DNA from: Vagococcus proximus
GTDB taxonomy: Bacteria; Bacillota; Bacilli; Lactobacillales; Vagococcaceae
Direction of reading: 5' to 3'
Assembly (NCBI RefSeq): GCF_029143285.1
Contig: NZ_JAPDSH010000010.1
Span: forward strand, 1-60,362
Length of the DNA: 60,362 nt
The notes below the pieces were generated by a model, which did no database searches, was not told where the DNA came from, and was given only the letters and a program-made list of their open reading frames with translations. Each line of letters opens with the position of its first letter. Position 1 is the stretch's first letter. The translations under genes and the position numbers were made by a program. Shown here piece by piece: positions 54,353-60,362 of this stretch.

Positions 54353-56410
54353 ATGAATAAAAAGAAAAATGGGAAAAATACGCTATATTACGTCCTATTG
54401 ATTTTAGGAATGGCAATGCTAGTATTTTTTGTCTTTGGAGATAACCAAAGCCCCGGTTCAGAAGTGACCTATTCGAAATTTTCTGAACAATTAAAAAATG
54501 ATAAAATCAAAGAGTTGACCATTCAACCTGGAAACGGTGCGTACAGAGTTTCTGGAACGTATTATGACAAACAAAAAGTATCGAATAATGGCCTACCTAT
54601 TTTTGGTTCTGCAACAACGTCAGATCGATTTACAACACTTGTGTTACCAAACGATGCTACGTTAGCAGAAATCACTAAAAATGCAGCAGGTTCAGAAACA
54701 AAAGTTCATATCAAGGAAGAGTCAAGCAACGGGATGTGGATGACAATGATTTTATCATTCTTACCATTACTTCTGATGATTTTCTTCTTTTATATGATGA
54801 TGAACCAAGGTCAACAAGGTGGCGGCGGTGGCCGTGGCGTTATGAACTTTGGTAAATCAAAAGCTAAAGAAGCAGATAAAAAAGCAAGCACTGTTCGTTT
54901 TTCTGACGTAGCGGGAGCTGAAGAAGAGAAACAAGAACTTGTTGAAGTTGTTGAATTCTTAAAAGACCCACGTCGTTTTGCGGCACTTGGGGCCAGAATT
55001 CCAGCAGGTGTCCTTTTAGAGGGCCCTCCAGGTACAGGTAAAACATTATTAGCACGAGCAGTTGCAGGAGAAGCGGGTGTTCCGTTCTATTCAATCTCTG
55101 GTTCAGACTTCGTTGAGATGTTTGTTGGGGTTGGGGCAAGCCGTGTTCGGGATTTATTTGAAAATGCTAAAAAGACAGCACCAGCGATTATCTTTATTGA
55201 TGAAATTGATGCTGTAGGTCGTCAACGTGGCGCTGGTATGGGCGGCGGAAATGACGAACGTGAACAAACACTTAATCAATTATTAGTAGAAATGGATGGT
55301 TTTGGTGGCAATGAAGGTGTTATTGTTATTGCTGCAACAAACCGTTCAGATGTGCTAGATCCTGCTTTACTTCGTCCGGGTCGTTTTGACCGTCAGATTT
55401 TAGTGGGTCGTCCAGATGTTAAGGGACGTGAAGCGATTCTTAAAGTACATGCTAAAAACAAACCATTTGCTAACGATGTTGATTTAAAAGTCGTAGCACA
55501 ACAAACACCAGGTTTTGCTGGTGCGGAATTAGAAAATGTCTTAAACGAAGCGGCTCTAGTAGCAGCTCGTCGTAATAAAAAAGTTATTGATGCTTCTGAT
55601 ATTGATGAAGCGCAAGACCGTGTCATTGCTGGTCCAGCTAAGAAGGACCGTGTGATTAGTAAACGTCAACGTGAATTGGTAGCTTATCATGAAGCAGGAC
55701 ATACTATCTGTGGTTTGGTTTTAGATGATGCTAATACGGTTCATAAAGTAACTATCGTTCCTCGTGGTCGTGCCGGTGGTTACATGATTGCTCTTCCTAA
55801 AGAAGACCAATTCTTAATTACTCGTAATGAAATGTTTGAGCGTATTGTAGGTTTACTTGGTGGACGTACAGCTGAAGAAATTATCTTCGGTGTTCAAACA
55901 ACAGGAGCAAGTAATGACTTTGAGCAAGCAACTGGTCTTGCCCGTAGTATGGTAACTGAGTATGGTATGAGTGAAAAACTTGGACCTGTTCAATACGAAG
56001 GAAACCATCAAGTGTTTGTAGGTCGTGACTATGGACAATCAAAAGCATTTTCTGATCAAGTGTCATACGAAATTGACCAAGAAGTTCGTGCTATTTTAAA
56101 TGAAGCTCATGCAAAAGCGCGTGAAATCATTGAAGAATACTCAGAACAACACAAGTTAATTGCTGAAAAATTATTAGAATTTGAAACATTAGATGCTCGT
56201 AGTATTAAATCATTATTTGAAGAGGGTGTAATGCCAGCAGATGTTGTGAACGATGAGTTTCCTAGTGAAAAATCAGGTTCTTTTGAAGAAGCGAAACATG
56301 CGTTAGAAGAAAAAGAAGCACAAAAAGAATTAGAAGCTAAAAAAGAAGAATCTTTAACGGAAACAGCTGAAGAAGTTGTGGAAGAAACAAAGGATGGCTC
56401 AGCAGAATAA
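54353..56410 (+). CDS. ftsH: FtsH, ATP-dependent membrane zinc metalloprotease
   Basis: 685 aa. Two membrane helices (about 11-27 and 127-147) flank an extracytoplasmic domain. The AAA+ module has Walker A GPPGTGKT near 224, Walker [16 protein letters not shown], whose DEID is the core, and the second region of homology [20 protein letters not shown]. The protease domain has HEAGH near 446 and the third zinc ligand Asp in ASNDFEQAT. The C-terminal 60 residues are a Glu/Lys-rich tail. GGGAGG precedes the ATG. Confidence 0.97.
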   Translation: MNKKKNGKNTLYYVLLILGMAMLVFFVFGDNQSPGSEVTYSKFSEQLKNDKIKELTIQPGNGAYRVSGTYYDKQKVSNNGLPIFGSATTSDRFTTLVLPNDATLAEITKNAAGSETKVHIKEESSNGMWMTMILSFLPLLLMIFFFYMMMNQGQQGGGGGRGVMNFGKSKAKEADKKASTVRFSDVAGAEEEKQELVEVVEFLKDPRRFAALGARIPAGVLLEGPPGTGKTLLARAVAGEAGVPFYSISGSDFVEMFVGVGASRVRDLFENAKKTAPAIIFIDEIDAVGRQRGAGMGGGNDEREQTLNQLLVEMDGFGGNEGVIVIAATNRSDVLDPALLRPGRFDRQILVGRPDVKGREAILKVHAKNKPFANDVDLKVVAQQTPGFAGAELENVLNEAALVAARRNKKVIDASDIDEAQDRVIAGPAKKDRVISKRQRELVAYHEAGHTICGLVLDDANTVHKVTIVPRGRAGGYMIALPKEDQFLITRNEMFERIVGLLGGRTAEEIIFGVQTTGASNDFEQATGLARSMVTEYGMSEKLGPVQYEGNHQVFVGRDYGQSKAFSDQVSYEIDQEVRAILNEAHAKAREIIEEYSEQHKLIAEKLLEFETLDARSIKSLFEEGVMPADVVNDEFPSEKSGSFEEAKHALEEKEAQKELEAKKEESLTETAEEVVEETKDGSAE

Positions 56411-56457
56411 TAAACTGAGCGTATCTTATTGAAGGTTCTATCAAATACGTTATAATA

Positions 56458-56487
56458 TAAAGTGGGTTGCCTAGGCAACCCACTTTT
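56458..56487 (+). terminator. Terminator after ftsH
   Basis: AAAGTGGGTTGCC and GGCAACCCACTTT form a near loop-less palindrome centred on TA, followed by T residues. Confidence 0.85.
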
Positions 56488-56543
56488 CTATTAGTAAGAA
56501 TGAACTGAGTTAACTAAAAAATTTATTATAAAGGTGAGTATTG

Positions 56544-57419
56544 ATGGAAGATTATTTATTAAAAGCGTTGTGCTTCGATGGACAAATTAGAGCCTATGCA
56601 GTCAACGCAACAAAAACAGTTAGTGAGGCGCAACGTCGCCATGATTCATGGAATACATCTACAGCAGCATTAGGTCGTACAATGGTTGCGTCAGTCATGT
56701 TAGGTGCGATGAACAAAGGTGATGATATCATCACAGTTAAAGTACAAGGTAACGGCCCTGCTGGAGCGATTGTTGTAGGGAGTGATGGTCGAGGTAATGT
56801 AAAAGGCTACATTCAAAACCCACAATTAAGTTTACCTCTAAATGATAAAGGTAAAATTGATGTACGTGGAGCAGTTGGAACTGTAGGTTCTTTATCAGTC
56901 ACAAAAGATTTAGGGATGAAGGAACCCTTTACAGGTCAAGTGGAGCTTGTTTCGGGTGAACTAGGTGAAGATTTTACTTATTATCTAGCAAATTCAGAGC
57001 AAGTGCCATCAGCAGTTGGTTTAAGTGTATTAATCGACAATGATGATACAGTTAAAGCAGCAGGAGGTTTTATTGTTCAAGTTATGCCTGGTGCGACGGA
57101 TGAAACAATTACGGAAATTGAAAAACGCATTGCAGATATGCCATTCGTTTCTCGTATGATTGAACAAGGAGAAACACCGGAAACCATTCTAAATCGTTTA
57201 TTAGGGGATGAGAATGTAAACTTCCTAACAGAAACACCTGTACAATTTAAGTGTGATTGTTCTATGGAAAAATTTTCTAAAGCGTTAGTATCTATTGGCA
57301 AAGAAGAAATTCAAGCGATGATCGACGAAGATCACGGTGCAGAAGCGACTTGTCATTTCTGTAATAATAAATACAACTTTACTGAAGATGATTTAAACAA
57401 CATTTTGCAAGAAATGTAA
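56544..57419 (+). CDS. hslO: Hsp33, redox-regulated holdase chaperone
   Basis: 291 aa. The N-terminal domain starts MEDYLLKALCFDGQIRAYAVN. The C-terminal zinc/redox switch is C237-x-C239 and C270-x2-C273 (FKCDCSMEKF, CHFCNNKYNF). Oxidation releases zinc and activates the holdase. ATG 56544 is used, with AAGGTGAG upstream; TTG 56541 is too close. dusB follows 16 nt later, probably in the same transcript. Confidence 0.95.
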   Translation: MEDYLLKALCFDGQIRAYAVNATKTVSEAQRRHDSWNTSTAALGRTMVASVMLGAMNKGDDIITVKVQGNGPAGAIVVGSDGRGNVKGYIQNPQLSLPLNDKGKIDVRGAVGTVGSLSVTKDLGMKEPFTGQVELVSGELGEDFTYYLANSEQVPSAVGLSVLIDNDDTVKAAGGFIVQVMPGATDETITEIEKRIADMPFVSRMIEQGETPETILNRLLGDENVNFLTETPVQFKCDCSMEKFSKALVSIGKEEIQAMIDEDHGAEATCHFCNNKYNFTEDDLNNILQEM

Positions 57420-57435
57420 GATAGGGAGATAAAAT

Positions 57436-58428
57436 ATGACTTGGAAGATAGGAAATATTGATATCCCTAATCCTGTAGTAGTCGCTCCTATGGCTGGTAT
57501 TAGTAACGCGGCTTTTCGTGTAACAGTGAAGGAATTTGGTGCAGGACTGGTTGTCTGCGAGATGATTAGTGACAAAGGTATACAACTGCGAAATAAAAAA
57601 ACATTGTCAATGTTACATATAGAAGAAAATGAATACCCGCTCAGCGTCCAAATTATGGGTGGCGGTAAAGAAAGTTTAGTAGAAGCTGCTAAATTTGTTG
57701 CAGAAAATACAGAGGCAGCAATTATTGACATTAATATGGGATGTCCTGTTAATAAAGTAATCAAAGCAGAAGCTGGAGCTAAGTGGCTATTAGATCCTAA
57801 CAAGGTATATGAGATGGTCGAGGCGGTTGCATCGGCTGTAGATAAGCCTGTTACGGTTAAACAACGTATTGGTTGGGACGATGAACATGTATTCGCTGTT
57901 GAAAATGCCCTAGCTGCAGAAAAAGCTGGTGCAGCAGCTGTAGCAATGCACGGTCGTACTCGTGTCCAGATGTATGAAGGCAAAGCAAATTGGGATATTT
58001 TACGTCAAGTTAAGGATAAACTAACAATTCCTCTAATGGGGAATGGGGACGTCAGGACACCACAAGATGCTCAAAGGATGTTAGATGAAGTGGGCTGTGA
58101 AGGTGTTATGATCGGTCGTGCTGCGTTAGGTAATCCATGGATGATTTATCAAACAAAGCATTATCTGGAAACTGGCGAATTATTAACTGAGCCAACAGCG
58201 AGAGAAAAAATCGAGACAGCTAAACTACATTTACAACGACTTGTCACTTTAAAAGGTGAAATGATAGCATCGAGAGAATTTCGTCAGCATGCTGCTTATT
58301 ATCTAAAAGGAATTCCACGTGCTGCAAAAGCGAAAGTTGCAGTCAATAAAGCGGAAACTCAAGCGCAAATGATAGAGATACTAGATGAGTTAGTAGAGAA
58401 TGTTGAAGCAAGAGGCATTATTCGTTAA
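57436..58428 (+). CDS. dusB: tRNA-dihydrouridine synthase (DusB-like)
   Basis: 330 aa FMN enzyme, TIM barrel. It starts with the FMN site PVVVAPMAGISNAAFR, contains DINMGCPVNKVIK with the catalytic Cys103, and has AVAMHGRTRVQMYEGKANW (core HGRTRVQMYEG) and the phosphate loop GCEGVMIGRAALGNPW. A C-terminal helical tRNA-binding domain starts near 245. It has the conserved place between hslO and lysS. Confidence 0.94.
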   Translation: MTWKIGNIDIPNPVVVAPMAGISNAAFRVTVKEFGAGLVVCEMISDKGIQLRNKKTLSMLHIEENEYPLSVQIMGGGKESLVEAAKFVAENTEAAIIDINMGCPVNKVIKAEAGAKWLLDPNKVYEMVEAVASAVDKPVTVKQRIGWDDEHVFAVENALAAEKAGAAAVAMHGRTRVQMYEGKANWDILRQVKDKLTIPLMGNGDVRTPQDAQRMLDEVGCEGVMIGRAALGNPWMIYQTKHYLETGELLTEPTAREKIETAKLHLQRLVTLKGEMIASREFRQHAAYYLKGIPRAAKAKVAVNKAETQAQMIEILDELVENVEARGIIR

Positions 58429-58448
58429 CAATTAATATAGATACCACA

Positions 58449-58478
58449 AGAAAAGGCAAATTTTACTTGCCTTTTTTT
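58449..58478 (+). terminator. Terminator after dusB
   Basis: AAAAGGCAA pairs with TTGCCTTTT around ATTTTAC, with further T residues. Confidence 0.8.
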
Positions 58479-58506
58479 GATTTAATGTGGCATTATAGAT
58501 AGATGA

Positions 58507-60030
<1,524 letters not shown>

Positions 60031-60033
60031 CCT

Positions 60034-60072
60034 GAAAATGCTCGCTTTCAGAAGAAAGTGAGCATTTTTTTT
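60034..60072 (+). terminator. Terminator after lysS
   Basis: AAAATGCTCGCTTTC pairs with GAAAGTGAGCATTTT (one wobble) around AGAA, followed by T residues. Confidence 0.88.
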
Positions 60073-60173
60073 ATATTTTCGAAAAAAATAGTTGCCTTTT
60101 TATTCTAAACTTGGTATATTAATACATGTCCTTGAGACAAGCAAAACGTGTTTTAACAACTGTAAAAAAGATG

Positions 60174-60202
60174 TTGACATTAGATTGTTCAAGTGGTATT
60201 AT
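60174..60202 (+). promoter_or_regulatory. rRNA operon promoter P1
   Basis: Consensus -35 TTGACA (60174-60179), 17-bp spacer and extended -10 TGGTATTAT (ending 60202). The sequence after it, AAAGTCGTTAAAAAC, is nearly repeated after P2. Confidence 0.85.
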
Positions 60203-60271
60203 AATAAAGTCGTTAAAAACAGACGAGCTTAAAACCTCTAAAACTTAATTAAAAAAACTTTTGAAAAGTAG

Positions 60272-60300
60272 TTGACGAAATCAACTAAACATGTTATTCT
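60272..60300 (+). promoter_or_regulatory. rRNA operon promoter P2
   Basis: -35 TTGACG (60272-60277), 17-bp spacer and extended -10 TGTTATTCT (ending 60300), spaced 98 bp from P1, a usual tandem rrn layout. Confidence 0.85.
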
Positions 60301-60362
60301 AATTAAGTCGTTAAGAACGATACAACGTAGACCTTTGAAAACTGAACAAAGTAAGACGAACC
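60301..60362 (+). other. Leader of a 16S rRNA precursor (window edge)
   Basis: The stretch ACCTTTGAAAACTGAACAAA near 60331-60351 is typical of the spacer and leader sequences next to rRNA genes in Lactobacillales. The 16S gene itself should start a short distance beyond the window; none of it is visible. Confidence 0.65.

Overview
The window is chromosomal DNA of a low-GC Gram-positive bacterium. Gene content and order point to the Lactobacillales, most likely Enterococcaceae (Enterococcus/Vagococcus-like). ctsR is followed directly by clpC without mcsA/mcsB. coaB and coaC are separate genes. cydABDC sits next to a polyprenyl synthase and menA. The order rplY(ctc)-pth-mfd-MOP flippase-rqcP-divIC-S1 protein-tilS-hpt-ftsH-hslO-dusB-lysS-[rrn] is the classical Firmicutes origin-proximal block. 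I see no transposase, integrase, phage gene, CRISPR array or complete rRNA gene. The genus is an inference.

Layout. 1-230: end of a tRNA cluster (Arg-ACG, Pro-TGG). 286-3254: CtsR-controlled ctsR-clpC. 3398-5575: a U32 pair (trhP1/trhP2-like). 5664-7013: glutathione reductase. 7132-13051: cydABDC. 13092-15114: divergent polyprenyl synthase and menA. 15258-17171: P1B-4 metal exporter behind a large palindrome. 17210-19732: NusG-II protein, trhO and a YitT protein. 20064-21866: a three-domain secreted autolysin. 21867-24220: a 2.35 kb gene desert holding a 139-bp tandem repeat. 24221-28719: DUF308 protein, acetyltransferases, coaB-coaC and a 3D-domain cell-wall protein. 28755-34545: LURP-one protein, HAD phosphatase, ung, pta, tsaE, GNAT, exonuclease, exoA. 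34634-37204: surface fumarate-reductase-like lipoprotein divergent from TPP-riboswitch-controlled thiT. 37235-40728: heterodimeric ABC exporter. 41195-41806: rplY/ctc behind a long leader. 41860-42011: a dense DnaA-box cluster. 42093-44945: small membrane protein, sirtuin, chorismate mutase, L,D-transpeptidase. 45228-60030: the pth-to-lysS block. 60174-60362: tandem rRNA promoters and pre-16S leader, with the 16S gene presumably just outside.

How the genes work together. cydABDC, the isoprenoid synthase and MenA form a (demethyl)menaquinone/bd-oxidase respiratory module. The TrhP pair and TrhO are the two known alternative routes to 5-hydroxyuridine at tRNA position 34, and a likely substrate, tRNA-Pro(UGG), lies in the same window. 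The pth-ftsH block couples translation quality control, transcription-coupled repair, envelope assembly, division and tRNA modification.

Most worth a second look: (1) the satellite-like 139-bp array, built from two diverged half-units, inside an otherwise empty and strand-asymmetric 2.35 kb region; (2) the cluster of about eight DnaA-box-like sites in about 150 bp downstream of rplY, with no dnaA present; (3) two genes, gor and a GNAT, whose only well-placed start codons behind good Shine-Dalgarno sequences are AUU and AUC; (4) the perfect 18-bp-arm palindrome over the promoter of the metal ATPase.
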